Part shown: piece after piece, positions 5,833-13,800 of the stretch
How positions within the stretch are numbered: position 1 is the stretch's first letter
How the letters are laid out: each line of letters opens with the position of its first letter
NCBI GenBank assembly: GCA_007127425.1
Contig: SKZJ01000068.1
Coordinates: 1-15,459 of the forward strand
Direction of reading: 5' to 3'
Length of the DNA stretch: 15,459 nucleotides
Source of the DNA: Wenzhouxiangella sp.
GTDB lineage: Bacteria > Pseudomonadota > Gammaproteobacteria > Xanthomonadales > Wenzhouxiangellaceae
Notes under the pieces: generated by a model
The model's database searches: none
What the model saw: only the letters and a program-made list of their open reading frames with translations
Told to the model about the DNA's origin: nothing
Program-made: the position numbers and the translations under genes

Positions 5833-7134
5833 ATGACCGATCTGTTTGCTCGACAGGGTTCCGAAACCGATGCCGCGGCCGGTCCGCTGGCCGATCGGTT
5901 GCGACCGAAATCTTTCGACGAGGTCGTCGGGCAGGATCATCTGCTCGGAACCGACGGGCCCCTGCGGCGCATGGTCGACTCGGGCAAGGTCTCCTCGCTG
6001 GTTTTCTGGGGCCCGCCGGGGACGGGCAAGACGACCCTGGCCCGCTTGCTGGCACAGGTCGGGGATCTCGAATTCGTCCAGATTTCCGCCATTTTCTCGG
6101 GCGTCGGTGATCTGAAAAGCATCTTCGAGGCCGCGAAGATTCGTCGCAACAATGGCCAGGGCACGCTCTTGTTCGTCGACGAGATTCATCGCTTCAATCG
6201 CGCCCAGCAAGACAGCTTTCTGCCGCATGTTGAAGACGGCACCATCACACTGGTCGGGGCGACCACCGAGAATCCGTCATTCGAACTCAACGCGGCGCTG
6301 CTTTCGCGCATGCAGGTGCTGGTGCTCCGGCGCCTGGATGAGGCGGCGCTTGCGCGATTGCTGGAGCGTGCCGAGGAGCACCTGGCTGTGCCGTTGCCGC
6401 TGACCCCGAAGGCTCGCGAAATGTTGCTGGCCATGGCCGATGGGGACGGCCGCTACCTGCTCAATGCAGTGGAAGCGATCACCGGGCTGGCCGCGCATGA
6501 CGAGCGGCTCGATGAAGCCGCGCTGGCGCGGTTGATGCAGCGGCGGGCCCCGACTTACGACAAGGACCGCGAGGCGCACTACAACCTGATCTCGGCACTG
6601 CACAAGTCCCTGAGAGGGTCGGATGCCGATGCCGCCCTGTACTGGTTGGCGCGCATGCTGGTCGGTGGGGAGGACCCGCTCTACATTGTCCGGCGCCTGA
6701 TCCGCTTCGCGTCCGAAGATGTCGGTCTGGCCGATCCGCAGGCGCTGGTCCAGGCGCTGGCCGCGCGCGAAACCTACGAAGTGCTGGGTTCGCCGGAAGG
6801 CGAGCTGGCCATCGTCCAGGCGACGCTGTACCTGGCCACCGCGCCGAAGTCGAATGCGGCCTACAAGGCCGAGAAAGGAGCCATGGCGGCAGCCAGGGAA
6901 ACCGGGTCGCTGGCGCCCCCGTCACACATCCTCAATGCACCCACGGCCTTGATGAAGGAACTCGGTTACGGTCGCGATTACGTTTATGATCACGATACCG
7001 ACGAGGGCTTCTCCGGCCAGGACTATTTTCCCGACGAGATGCAGCGGCGCAAGTTCTACCGGCCGGTCGAGCGCGGTTTCGAGCGCGAGATCGGCAAACG
7101 CCTGGCCTGGTGGGCGCGCAAGCGCGGGGCCTGA
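5833..7134 (+). CDS. rarA: Replication-associated recombination protein A (AAA+ ATPase)
   Basis: A 433-aa AAA+ ATPase of the RarA/MgsA/WRNIP1 family, a cytoplasmic factor acting at stalled replication forks and gaps. The N-terminus PLADRLRPKSFDEVVGQDHL (residues 18-37) is typical. Walker A is GPPGTGKTT (60-68), Walker B is LLFVDEIHRFN (112-122), sensor 1 is GATTENPSF (142-150), and SRM (158-160) holds the arginine-finger region. The C-terminal half carries the family signatures KSLRGSDADAALYWLARML, IRFASEDVGLADP and a conserved PSHILNAP near the end. The length matches the family. ATG 5833 is chosen because homology starts there; the longer frame back to 5737 reads through heptamer repeats. 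No Shine-Dalgarno site is seen, and TACGAT eight bases upstream could be a -10 box of a leaderless transcript, which is speculative. Confidence 0.97.
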   Translation: MTDLFARQGSETDAAAGPLADRLRPKSFDEVVGQDHLLGTDGPLRRMVDSGKVSSLVFWGPPGTGKTTLARLLAQVGDLEFVQISAIFSGVGDLKSIFEAAKIRRNNGQGTLLFVDEIHRFNRAQQDSFLPHVEDGTITLVGATTENPSFELNAALLSRMQVLVLRRLDEAALARLLERAEEHLAVPLPLTPKAREMLLAMADGDGRYLLNAVEAITGLAAHDERLDEAALARLMQRRAPTYDKDREAHYNLISALHKSLRGSDADAALYWLARMLVGGEDPLYIVRRLIRFASEDVGLADPQALVQALAARETYEVLGSPEGELAIVQATLYLATAPKSNAAYKAEKGAMAAARETGSLAPPSHILNAPTALMKELGYGRDYVYDHDTDEGFSGQDYFPDEMQRRKFYRPVERGFEREIGKRLAWWARKRGA

Positions 7135-7149
7135 CCGGGGTCGCTGCGC

Positions 7150-7194
7150 AAAAAAGGTTTATTTTTTGAGAACTCTATCTCTATAATGCTATTC
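7150..7194 (+). promoter_or_regulatory. Sigma-70-type promoter for the 131-aa hypothetical gene
   Basis: A perfect TATAAT -10 box lies at 7182-7187. The best-spaced -35 candidate, TTTATT (7158-7163, 18-base spacer), is weak; TTGAGA at 7166-7171 is a better match but sits only 10 bases away. An AT-rich stretch with A6-N6-T6 (7150-7167) overlaps the -35 region and could act as an UP element. Transcription would start near 7194, leaving a leader of about 29 bases to ATG 7223. Confidence 0.6.
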
Positions 7195-7222
7195 ACGATT
7201 CATGCAGATCGGGGTTGAGAAT

Positions 7223-7618
7223 ATGTCGCGCGACAAGGAGCTTTTCGAAGCGCTGACGGAAGACACGGTCAAGCGGGCCGAGGAGATGTGTGCCTCGCTG
7301 TCCACTTCGCTGGGTCTGGAACGGCGCGGCCAGACGACCTACTACCAGGGTGCGGTTTCCGACATGACTGCCGACAGCGGTCGTTTCACGAAGGTGACCG
7401 TGGCCGAAGCAGGTCGCGAACGCAATGTGACCGTGATTTCCGATGTGCCCTTGCCGGAAACCCGCAAGGCCCTGCTGGTCTACCGCATGGCTCCCGGCGA
7501 CGACATGAAGTACATCGGCATCATCGGTTCAGCGCGCAGCGGCAATCGCCAGGACGATGAACCCGGCAACCAGTACTTTGCCCGTTTCGATATTCTCCAG
7601 GATGTGCGCAAGCGCTGA
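7223..7618 (+). CDS. Hypothetical protein, 131 aa
   Basis: I do not recognise this family. The protein is soluble, with no signal peptide or membrane segment. An acidic, helical N-terminus (SRDKELFEALTEDTVKRAEE) is followed by a likely all-beta or mixed region from about residue 35 (TTYYQGAVSDMTADSGRFTKVTV, NVTVISDVPLPETRKALLVYRM, MKYIGIIGSARS) and a basic end (DVRKR). It has one cysteine and no metal-binding cluster. ATG 7223 is favoured over in-frame ATG 7202 because a weak GTTGAGA site precedes it and ATG 7202 would lie only about eight bases from the expected transcript start. Its own strong promoter box separates it from rarA, 88 bases upstream. Its stop directly abuts the stop of the convergent dehydrogenase gene. 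Confidence 0.75.
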   Translation: MSRDKELFEALTEDTVKRAEEMCASLSTSLGLERRGQTTYYQGAVSDMTADSGRFTKVTVAEAGRERNVTVISDVPLPETRKALLVYRMAPGDDMKYIGIIGSARSGNRQDDEPGNQYFARFDILQDVRKR

Positions 7619-8665
7619 TCACTTCACCAGAGACTGGCTGATCTGGAGTACCTTGGCGCCGCGAATGCGGCTGGCGCGAATGTCGGCCAGCGCCTGATTG
7701 GCTTCTTCCAGACAATAACTCTGCGTGTGCGGGCGCAGTTCGGCGTTCCCGGCGGCCAATTCGAGGAAGTCGCGGATGTCGCTTCGAGTCACGTTGGCGA
7801 CCGACCGGATCGAACGCTCCATCCACAGTTGCTTCGAGTAGTCCAGTCCGGCCAGGAGTGAGCGATCCGCTTCTTCCTTGCTGATGGCATTGATCACCAT
7901 CCGCCCGCCCGGTGCCAGCTGGTTCAGGGCGGCCATGACCGGCTCCCATACCGGGGTGGTGTCGATGATGGCGTCGGCGAAATGAGGCGCCGTATCGTGG
8001 GTGTCGCCGGCCCAGGCCGCACCCGATTCCATTGCCTGTCGACGTTGACCCGGGTTGCGTGCCCAGACCATGACCGGGCTGTCGGGCAGCAGGATGCGCG
8101 CGAGCTGCAGGACCTGATGATTGGAGCCGCCGAAGCCGGTCAGGCCGAGTACCTGGCCGTCGACGAGTTCGCACAGGCGCAGGCTTCTCAAGCCGATGGC
8201 ACCACCGCACAGCATCGGTGCCGCGGCCGTATCGCCGAGCTTTTCGGGGATAGGGTGAACGAAGGCCGATGGTGCCGTCATGTACTCGGCGTAGCCGCCG
8301 TGGACGTGGCAGCCGGTGCCGCGAAAATCGGCACACAGGTTCTCCCGACCCTCGAGACAGCGCTCGCATTGGCCACAGGCACTGAATATCCAGCCGACGC
8401 CGACTCGGCTGCCGACGGGTGCACCGTCTTCGGCATCGGGGCCGTGCGCCTTGATGGTGCCGACGACCTGGTGGCCGGGCACGACCGGCAGCCGGGCCGC
8501 CACTCGACCATCGATCTCGTCCAGCTCTGTATGGCATACGGCACAGACATGAACCCGGATCAGCACCTCGCCAGCTCCCGGCTCCGGTATTGCCATTTCG
8601 ACCGCGCGCAGCGGTCGGTCATCGTCGCCGGCACTCCGCACGCGCTCGAGCAACATGGCGCGCAT
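7619..8665 (-). CDS. Zinc-dependent alcohol dehydrogenase family protein (MDR)
   Basis: A 348-aa medium-chain dehydrogenase/reductase, expected to oxidise alcohols or reduce aldehydes with NAD(P) in the cytoplasm. Catalytic zinc ligands are Cys44 (CAVCHTELD), His65 (VPGHQVVG) and Cys153 (PMLCGGAIGLRSL). The structural zinc set is Cys97, Cys100, Cys103 and Cys111 in ACGQCERCLEGRENLC. The nucleotide-binding turn is GFGGSNH (177-183), a variant of GxGxxG seen in this subfamily. Length is normal. The start overlaps the stop of the M50 peptidase gene by one base (TGATG), so translation is probably coupled; ATG 8656 is a possible alternative start. It is the last gene of the five-gene minus-strand series. 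The physiological substrate cannot be read from the sequence. Confidence 0.93.
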   Translation of the reverse strand: MRAMLLERVRSAGDDDRPLRAVEMAIPEPGAGEVLIRVHVCAVCHTELDEIDGRVAARLPVVPGHQVVGTIKAHGPDAEDGAPVGSRVGVGWIFSACGQCERCLEGRENLCADFRGTGCHVHGGYAEYMTAPSAFVHPIPEKLGDTAAAPMLCGGAIGLRSLRLCELVDGQVLGLTGFGGSNHQVLQLARILLPDSPVMVWARNPGQRRQAMESGAAWAGDTHDTAPHFADAIIDTTPVWEPVMAALNQLAPGGRMVINAISKEEADRSLLAGLDYSKQLWMERSIRSVANVTRSDIRDFLELAAGNAELRPHTQSYCLEEANQALADIRASRIRGAKVLQISQSLVK

Positions 8666-9786
8666 CAGGATTTCAGCTCGAGGTGCAGTTCGATGGTGCC
8701 GAGCAGACGGCGCCGGTCGATCCAGCCCGTGACGCGATCGCCGTCCATGACGGGTAACTGGTTGAGGCTGTGCTCGTTGATCAGTTGCAGGATCTCTTCG
8801 GCGCTGCTGTCGGGTTCGACGCGCACCAGCTTTTGGACCGGTGTCATGATGTCGGCGACGGTTGTCTGCGACCAGCGTTCACGTGGCAGCTTGCGGGCGT
8901 CCGACAGCGTAACCAGGCCGATCACGTCGTCGCGATCACCGACGAAGTGGGCACGTTGCCCGCCGGCCAGCATATGATCGTTCACCCATTGGTCAACCGC
9001 TGTCGCCGGAGAAACCAGGGGCAGGTGTTGATCGGCCAGATCGCGGGCCCGTAACCCGCGCAGGCGCTTGCGCATCCCGAAATCCCGACCGCTGGCCTCG
9101 GCCATGTTGAGCAGGAACCAGGCGATGATCATGATCCATAATCCGCCGAGCAGGTTGCCCATGGCCAGCATGCTCCAAAGGCCAACGGCAAACAGGCCGT
9201 AGGCTACCAGCCGTCCCCCCATGACCGCGGCGCGCATGCCACGTGCGGCATCGCCGGTGAACTTCCAGACCAGCGCCCGAAAGACGCGTCCGCCGTCGAG
9301 TGGAAAGCCGGGGATCAGGTTGAAGACGGCAACGACGAGATTGACCAGTCCCAGCCAGACCAACGCCACCGACAGCGGTTCGCTGATCGCGACTGCCGGC
9401 AGCGACAGCAGCAGGAAACCCGCGGCCAGTGCGAAACTGACCGCCGGACCGGCGATGGCGATCCAGAACTCGTCGTTGGCCGATTCCGAGTCCTTGCTGA
9501 TCTGTGCCATGCCACCGAAGATGAACAGCGTGATGGTTCTGACCGGGACGCCACGCCGGATGGCAACGACGCTATGGCCGAGCTCGTGGGCGAGGATACT
9601 GGCAAAGAACAGTAGCACCGTGACAACGGTGGTGATGACTACCGTGGCGGGGGACCAGTCGGGGTAGGCCTGGTGGAGTCCGGCGCCCAGCGAGACCAGC
9701 AGCAACACGAAGATGATCAGCCAGCTGACGTGAATCTCGATGCGGATGCCGCGAATGTATCCCAGCACGAGGACGGATCGGAACAT
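8665..9786 (-). CDS. Site-2-protease-like M50 metallopeptidase with two CBS domains
   Basis: A 373-aa integral membrane protein of the S2P/SpoIVFB type with C-terminal CBS repeats. The catalytic HELGH is at residues 67-71 within a membrane helix; the third zinc ligand is Asp164 in NLIPGFPLDGGR (156-167). About six hydrophobic segments lie between residues 20 and 230. After the basic stretch MRKRLRGLRARD (238-249), two CBS domains span about 248-300 and 312-366 (DIMTPVQKLVRVEPD ... NQLPVMDGDRVTGWIDRR); such domains usually sense adenine nucleotides. ATG 9786 is chosen because GGAG lies seven bases upstream and homology starts at FRSVLVLGYIRGIRIEIHVSW. Its gene is 31 bases after the MATE gene and overlaps the dehydrogenase start. 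Substrates are unknown; regulated intramembrane proteolysis is the family role. Confidence 0.94.
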   Translation of the reverse strand: MFRSVLVLGYIRGIRIEIHVSWLIIFVLLLVSLGAGLHQAYPDWSPATVVITTVVTVLLFFASILAHELGHSVVAIRRGVPVRTITLFIFGGMAQISKDSESANDEFWIAIAGPAVSFALAAGFLLLSLPAVAISEPLSVALVWLGLVNLVVAVFNLIPGFPLDGGRVFRALVWKFTGDAARGMRAAVMGGRLVAYGLFAVGLWSMLAMGNLLGGLWIMIIAWFLLNMAEASGRDFGMRKRLRGLRARDLADQHLPLVSPATAVDQWVNDHMLAGGQRAHFVGDRDDVIGLVTLSDARKLPRERWSQTTVADIMTPVQKLVRVEPDSSAEEILQLINEHSLNQLPVMDGDRVTGWIDRRRLLGTIELHLELKS

Positions 9787-9817
9787 GCGCATACTCCGAA
9801 AACGGTGTTGCCCGATT

Positions 9818-11221
9818 CTAGCGCAAGACTCGCCCACTTCCGGACCGTTGCCCGGAAAATGTCGTCAGCACGATGGTCAGAAGCCACAGCGCACACAGGA
9901 AGTCGATGGCGGTTGAACCGTAGTAGATGCCGCTGATTCCGACGAACCGCGGCAGTATCAGCATGACCGGGGCGTAGAGCAGCAACTGGCGCGAGATCGA
10001 CACCGTGGTGGCCTTGCCGGGTTGCTCGATGGCCGGCAGCAACGCCAGCGCGGTAAACACGATGGGCAGCACCGGCAGCACCAGCATCAGCACGCGGAAG
10101 TGGTGCAGGTCGGCGACGCTGAAGCTGGCCTCGGGCAGCATCAGGGCCAGCACCGGGTCGGGAAACAGGCTCATCAGTCCCCAGATCGGCACGATCATCA
10201 GCGCACCGGCGGCGACGAAGGTCCAGTAGTGGCGCTGCACCCGTTGCCACTGGCCGGCACCGTAGTTCATCCCCGCAACCGGCTGAAAGGCGCGCATCAG
10301 CCCGAACAGCGGGGTGATGAGGAACAGCAGCAGGCGCCAGGCCGCACCGAAGAAGGCGATGTCGTGCTCATCGCCGATGCGGGCCAGCATATTGAACACG
10401 ACAATTGCCTGTACCAGCCCCATCGAGCTCATGATCATGGCCGGCGTGCCCAGGCGCACGATGCGCGCGGTCAGTTCGCGCGGCAGACCGACGAATCGCG
10501 CGTCGACCGGGTAGCTGGCCCGGCCCAGCAGGTAGCGTCGCCATACGAGCAGACCACCGACGACACCGCCGATATTGGTCGCCCAGGCGGCACCGGCCAC
10601 GCCCCAGTCGAACACGACGATGAAGATCGGTGTCAGGACCAGGTTCGCGGCCAGTCCGATGCCCATGTAGCCGGCTGCCAGCTTCATCTTGCCTTCGCCG
10701 CGCAACAGCATGTTCAACGTCATGCCGCCGATCGCGCCGATACCGCCCAGCGCCGAGGCGCGCAAGTAGGCGGCAGCGATGTCGATGAGTTCACCGCGTG
10801 CGCCCATGCCGTAGACCAGGGCTTCGGCGAACAGGCCGCCGATCAGCGCATAAAAAAGCGCCAGTGCTGCGGCAATGGCCAGGGCGGTTCCGGGCAGGCG
10901 GCGCACGACGTCCTGCTCGCCGCGCCCGATGGCGATCGATAGCGCCACGCCGCCGCCGATGCCGGCCAGCGAGCCCAGCCCGAGGGTGATCTGGGTAACG
11001 GGATAGGCCAGGACCGCACCGGCCAGGGCCTGTTCGCCGATCAACTGGCCGATGTAGACGGCATCCATGACCGTGTTGAGACCGAAGGCCACCATCACGG
11101 CCACGGCCGGCCAGGCCATGTGCCACACCACCCGCCAGGGGTGACCTTCCAGTATCAGTTGTGCATGCGGGTCGCCGCGGTCGCGTACCGAGGCATTTTC
11201 AGTGTGCTCCTCCTGCTGCAT
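9818..11221 (-). CDS. MATE family efflux transporter
   Basis: A 467-aa inner-membrane protein with about 12 hydrophobic helices, the typical MATE layout of two six-helix bundles. After a 30-residue acidic cytoplasmic N-terminus come the family-like strings LNTVMDAVYIGQLIGEQALAG and GLGSLAGIGGGVALSIAIGRGE in the first half, and LFGLMRAFQPVAGMNYGAGQW in the second. The family exports cationic drugs and metabolites in exchange for Na+ or H+; the subtype looks MepA/DinF-like rather than NorM, with no confirmed substrate. Only 10 bases separate it from the ybbP stop, so it is almost certainly cotranscribed with it. No clear ribosome site precedes ATG 11221. Confidence 0.93.
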   Translation of the reverse strand: MQQEEHTENASVRDRGDPHAQLILEGHPWRVVWHMAWPAVAVMVAFGLNTVMDAVYIGQLIGEQALAGAVLAYPVTQITLGLGSLAGIGGGVALSIAIGRGEQDVVRRLPGTALAIAAALALFYALIGGLFAEALVYGMGARGELIDIAAAYLRASALGGIGAIGGMTLNMLLRGEGKMKLAAGYMGIGLAANLVLTPIFIVVFDWGVAGAAWATNIGGVVGGLLVWRRYLLGRASYPVDARFVGLPRELTARIVRLGTPAMIMSSMGLVQAIVVFNMLARIGDEHDIAFFGAAWRLLLFLITPLFGLMRAFQPVAGMNYGAGQWQRVQRHYWTFVAAGALMIVPIWGLMSLFPDPVLALMLPEASFSVADLHHFRVLMLVLPVLPIVFTALALLPAIEQPGKATTVSISRQLLLYAPVMLILPRFVGISGIYYGSTAIDFLCALWLLTIVLTTFSGQRSGSGRVLR

Positions 11222-11231
11222 GGCGTGGGTA

Positions 11232-13691
11232 TCAGCCGCCGGCGCGCAGGATACGCACCGGCGGTGTACTCAGCACCGAGCGGTTGCCCAGCCAGCCGCT
11301 GCCCACGACCAGCACGGCCGCGGTCACGAAACCGGTCGCGAACAGCCACGGCGAGGGCTGGTAGCGGAATTCGAACAATTCGGCAGCCAGGTACCAGCCG
11401 GTGATACCGGCACCGGCCGTGGCCAGCGTGGCGGCGATCAGTGCCATGACACCGTACTCGACCAGCAGGCCGCGGCGGACCATGCGGTTGTCGGCACCGA
11501 GAGTGCGGATCAGGGCGGCCTCGTGCCTGCGCTCGTCACGCGTGGCTTCGAGTGCGGTCAGCAGGACCACCAGCCCGGCCAGCAGGGTGAAGAAGAACAC
11601 CACCTGGGCGGCCTGGCTGACGCGATCGATGATTTCGCCGACCCGTTCGATGATGGCACCGATGTCGATGACCGAGACGTTCGGCCAGCTGCGTGTGATC
11701 TCTCGCAGCAGGCCGGCATCGACTTCGCCGAGATGAAAGCTGGCAACGAATTGGTGCGGCAGCAGGTCGGCCGCGTCTGGGGTCAGCAGGATGAAGAAGT
11801 TGACGTTGAATGAATTCCAGTCCACTTCGCGGATGCTGGTCACGGTGACGTCGAGGCTGCGGGCGCCGGACTCGAAGGTCAGCTCGTCACCCAGGCCCAC
11901 GCCCAGGCGTTCGGCCCACATGGCCGCAAGCGAGACCTCGCCGGAGGCTTCGGCAGCGAAGAACTCGCCGGCCACAATCTCGTTGGCCGGTGGCAGTTCG
12001 TCGATCCAAGACACGTTGACCTGCCCGGCCATGCGGTCGTCGGGTGGACGTTCATTGTTGATCGCGACCAGGTTGGCATTGGCCATGGGTCGAACCTGCA
12101 GGTTGTCCACGCCAGCCGATTGCAGCATCTCTTCCATGCCCTCGACCTGGTCAGGCTGGATGTTGACGGCAAAATGATCGGGTGCGTCGTCGGCCAGGCT
12201 GGCGCGCCACTGATCGAGCATTTCAGCGCGCACGATGACCAGCAGAAGCAGGGCCATCAGCCCCAGGCCCAGGGCCGTGACCTGGACGATGCCGGCACCG
12301 CGCCGGCGCTTCAGTCCGGCCAGCCCGAAGCGCCACGCGGCGCGCGCCCGACCGGCCAGGTGCCCGCTGGCCAACATGGCCAGCCAGCCGAACAGTGCCA
12401 GGCAGCCGGCCAGGGCGCCACTGGCGCCGAGCATGATCAGGGCCAGGCGGGTGTCGCCCAGTTGGACCACCGGTATGGCCAACGCAGCGATGATCGGCAG
12501 CAGCCACAGCAATCGCGAGATGCCGAGACGGGTATCCAGCGAGCGGTTGAGAATGCGCATCGGCGGCACGGCGCGCAGGTTCAGCAGCGGCGGCAGGGCG
12601 AAACCGGCGGCCAGCAGCAGGGTGAACAGGCCGGCCCCGGCCAGTGGCTGGAAACGGACCGGGGGCAGGGTGCCGGCGGTGCCGTCGGCGAGGATACGTG
12701 CGATCAGCTCCTGGGCAAGGAGCCCGGCGGCACCACCGATCACGATGCTGATCAATACCAGCCACAGCAGCATCAATGACAGGGCGCCCATGACCTCGCC
12801 GCTTCTCGCCCCGAAGGCCTTGAGCAGGGCGACCAGGTCGCGCTGGGCCAGCGAGAAGCGCATTGCCGAAAGTAGCACGGCCACCGCGGCAAGAATCACG
12901 GCGGTCAGCGCGGCCACGCCGAGAAAGCGGCGTGCCTGGGTCAGCGCCATGCCGGTCTGGTCTTCGGTATCGGCCACGGTAATCAGGCGCTGGTTATCGT
13001 CCAGGCGTGAGGTCACCCAGCTTCGGAACTCGTTCACCGCCGTTTCGTTTCCGGCCAGCAGAAGCCGGTAGCGCGCGCGGGCGCCGGGGCCCAGCAATTC
13101 GCTATCGAGCAGGTCGTCGATATGCACCATCATGCGCGGGGCGAGCATGAAACGACCGCCGCCGCGGTCGGGTTCGAACAGCAGGGCGCGGGTGATGGTC
13201 AGTTCGCTGTAGCCCAGCTCGGTGGTATCGCCGATTTCGGCATCCAGGGCGCGCAAGCCCCGTGGCTCCAGCCAGGCGGTACCGCGCTCGGGCAGTTCAG
13301 CCAGGGCATGCTCGCCTTCACCCAATTCGTCGGCAACGCGCAGCTGCCCGCGCAGTGGGTAACCGCCGCCCACGCCCTTGACGTCGATGAGCTGGCTTTC
13401 CTCGCCGACGAACACGGCAGTGCTGACCAGGATGATCTCGCCCGTGGCCAGCCCCAGGTGCTCAGCCTGCTCGAAGTATTCGCTCGGCAGTCGCTCGCGC
13501 CCGGCCACTACCAGGTCGGCGGCCAGCGCCTCACCGGCGTCGCGCTCCAGTGCACGTCCGACCCGGTCGGTAAACAGGCTGACCGCGCCCAGCGCGGCCG
13601 TGGCCACGATCAGGCCGGCAGCCAGCATGGCCAGGGCACCGGAGCGGCCCTGGCGGGTGAGGAGTCGGAGGGAGAGGGTGAGGGGATTCAC
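11232..13691 (-). CDS. ybbP: YbbP-like ABC transporter permease (FtsX/MacB fold)
   Basis: An 819-aa inner-membrane permease, partner of the adjacent YbbA ATPase. The layout matches E. coli YbbP (about 800 aa): a first helix (about 20-40), a large periplasmic region (about 45-250), three helices (256-277, 302-325, 350-370), a central cluster (393-410, 416-440, 467-488), a second periplasmic region (about 495-690) and three last helices (697-716, 742-768, 781-801). Two FtsX-type domains carry the coupling sequences RDLVALLKAFGARSGEV and RRHEAALIRTLGADNRMV. Such permeases are mechanotransmission or lipid/lipoprotein-handling systems rather than classical importers; the substrate is unknown. The start is GTG 13691 with only a distant AGGA, and the first codons are a CTC/ACC-rich tract. 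It is separated from ybbA by a 99-base repeat-filled gap. Confidence 0.93.
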   Translation of the reverse strand: MNPLTLSLRLLTRQGRSGALAMLAAGLIVATAALGAVSLFTDRVGRALERDAGEALAADLVVAGRERLPSEYFEQAEHLGLATGEIILVSTAVFVGEESQLIDVKGVGGGYPLRGQLRVADELGEGEHALAELPERGTAWLEPRGLRALDAEIGDTTELGYSELTITRALLFEPDRGGGRFMLAPRMMVHIDDLLDSELLGPGARARYRLLLAGNETAVNEFRSWVTSRLDDNQRLITVADTEDQTGMALTQARRFLGVAALTAVILAAVAVLLSAMRFSLAQRDLVALLKAFGARSGEVMGALSLMLLWLVLISIVIGGAAGLLAQELIARILADGTAGTLPPVRFQPLAGAGLFTLLLAAGFALPPLLNLRAVPPMRILNRSLDTRLGISRLLWLLPIIAALAIPVVQLGDTRLALIMLGASGALAGCLALFGWLAMLASGHLAGRARAAWRFGLAGLKRRRGAGIVQVTALGLGLMALLLLVIVRAEMLDQWRASLADDAPDHFAVNIQPDQVEGMEEMLQSAGVDNLQVRPMANANLVAINNERPPDDRMAGQVNVSWIDELPPANEIVAGEFFAAEASGEVSLAAMWAERLGVGLGDELTFESGARSLDVTVTSIREVDWNSFNVNFFILLTPDAADLLPHQFVASFHLGEVDAGLLREITRSWPNVSVIDIGAIIERVGEIIDRVSQAAQVVFFFTLLAGLVVLLTALEATRDERRHEAALIRTLGADNRMVRRGLLVEYGVMALIAATLATAGAGITGWYLAAELFEFRYQPSPWLFATGFVTAAVLVVGSGWLGNRSVLSTPPVRILRAGG

Positions 13692-13701
13692 TATGGGTTT
13701 G

Positions 13702-13757
13702 TCGTTTCCTCGTTAGTTCGTTTATTCGTTTATATGCTCATTCATTGGTTCGTTGTC
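13702..13757. repeat. Phased 8-base tandem repeat (TCGTTTAT type)
   Basis: Seven octamers in unbroken phase: TCGTTTCC, TCGTTAGT, TCGTTTAT, TCGTTTAT, ATGCTCAT, TCATTGGT, TCGTTGTC. The array fills the ybbA-ybbP gap next to the ybbP start. It is AT-rich compared with its surroundings. It is followed after eight bases by a separate 7-base array. Confidence 0.75.
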
Positions 13758-13765
13758 TGGTTGGC

Positions 13766-13800
13766 CCTTCAGCCTTTCACCTTTCACCTTTTACCTTTCA
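13766..13800. repeat. Phased 7-base tandem repeat (CCTTTCA type)
   Basis: Five heptamers in unbroken phase: CCTTCAG, CCTTTCA, CCTTTCA, CCTTTTA, CCTTTCA. The ybbA stop codon (TAA on the minus strand, 13791-13793) lies inside the fourth unit, so the array encodes the last residues of YbbA and runs on into the gap. The unit is related to the heptamer at 5714-5741 read on the opposite strand. Confidence 0.78.

Noticed and set aside
7150..7167. A6-N6-T6 hairpin as a terminator for rarA
   Set aside because: A pure A/T stem is too weak for an intrinsic terminator and the stretch overlaps the promoter region of the next gene, so an UP-like element is more likely.
10022..10942. 306-aa plus-strand open frame
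   Set aside because: Gln/His/Arg-rich shadow of the MATE transporter gene with no start signal or domain.
13650..13690. GA-rich tract GGAGGGAGAGGGTGAGGGG as an intergenic repeat
   Set aside because: It encodes the first residues of YbbP in the normal frame; a repeat origin is possible but no clear unit is visible.
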